From Acidobacteriota bacterium (GTDB taxonomy: Bacteria; Acidobacteriota; Vicinamibacteria; Vicinamibacterales; Vicinamibacteraceae), in assembly GCA_013695405.1 (NCBI GenBank), contig JACDAO010000272.1, positions 1-5,590 of the forward strand: a DNA stretch of 5,590 bases. Reading direction: 5' to 3'. Positions 5,571-5,590 of this stretch are shown piece after piece (position 1 is the stretch's first letter; each line of letters starts with the position of its first letter). The position numbers and the translations under genes are program-made. Below the pieces are notes generated by a model that saw only the letters and a program-made list of their open reading frames with translations, had not been told where the DNA came from and ran no database searches.

Positions 5571-5590
5571 ACTGCGGCGTCGGGTGCGAG

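Noticed and set aside
1..5590. Defence system, mobile element or other exotic gene cluster
   Set aside because: All six long genes belong to recognised families with housekeeping or envelope roles, and no transposase, integrase, toxin-antitoxin pair, reverse transcriptase or nuclease motif was found.

Overview
The window is very GC-rich, gene-dense, bacterial chromosomal DNA. It holds two divergent gene groups that back onto each other at about 3188-3327. Pervasively open shadow frames, scarce Shine-Dalgarno motifs, a TruA variant with a GSHFLWRMVRRMVG segment and short palindromic intergenic repeats would suit a high-GC Gram-negative such as an Acidobacteriota (Vicinamibacteria-like) lineage. 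That placement is a family-style impression, not a proof.

Left half, minus strand (read from 3187 down to 1): a 480-aa MBOAT (AlgI-like) membrane O-acyltransferase; a 196-bp spacer carrying two copies of a 20-bp near-perfect palindrome plus GACTCCC repeats; a 330-aa single-pass protein with an SGNH-type catalytic signature; and, 27 bp further on, the N-terminal 176 residues of a P1-family (S58, DmpA-like) peptidase cut by the window edge. The first two form a typical two-protein module: the MBOAT protein moves an acyl (probably acetyl) group across the membrane and the anchored SGNH protein probably places it on, or removes it from, an extracytoplasmic glycan. The polymer is unknown.

Right half, plus strand: an RluA-family pseudouridine synthase with an S4 domain, a 76-bp gap with a third, sequence-diverged palindrome of the same family, truA (tRNA pseudouridine synthase), and a small DCC-family (DUF393) CxxC protein whose start lies 4 bp after the truA stop. 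The first two genes are RNA-modifying; the third is probably cotranscribed with truA.

The least ordinary feature is the palindrome family. Its three copies share a CGGACAAG core, the CCG after it and a CTAC tail, while three stem pairs differ between copies by paired changes that keep base pairing. I saw no tRNA, rRNA, CRISPR, insertion sequence or defence system. Apart from the repeats the window is mostly ordinary.
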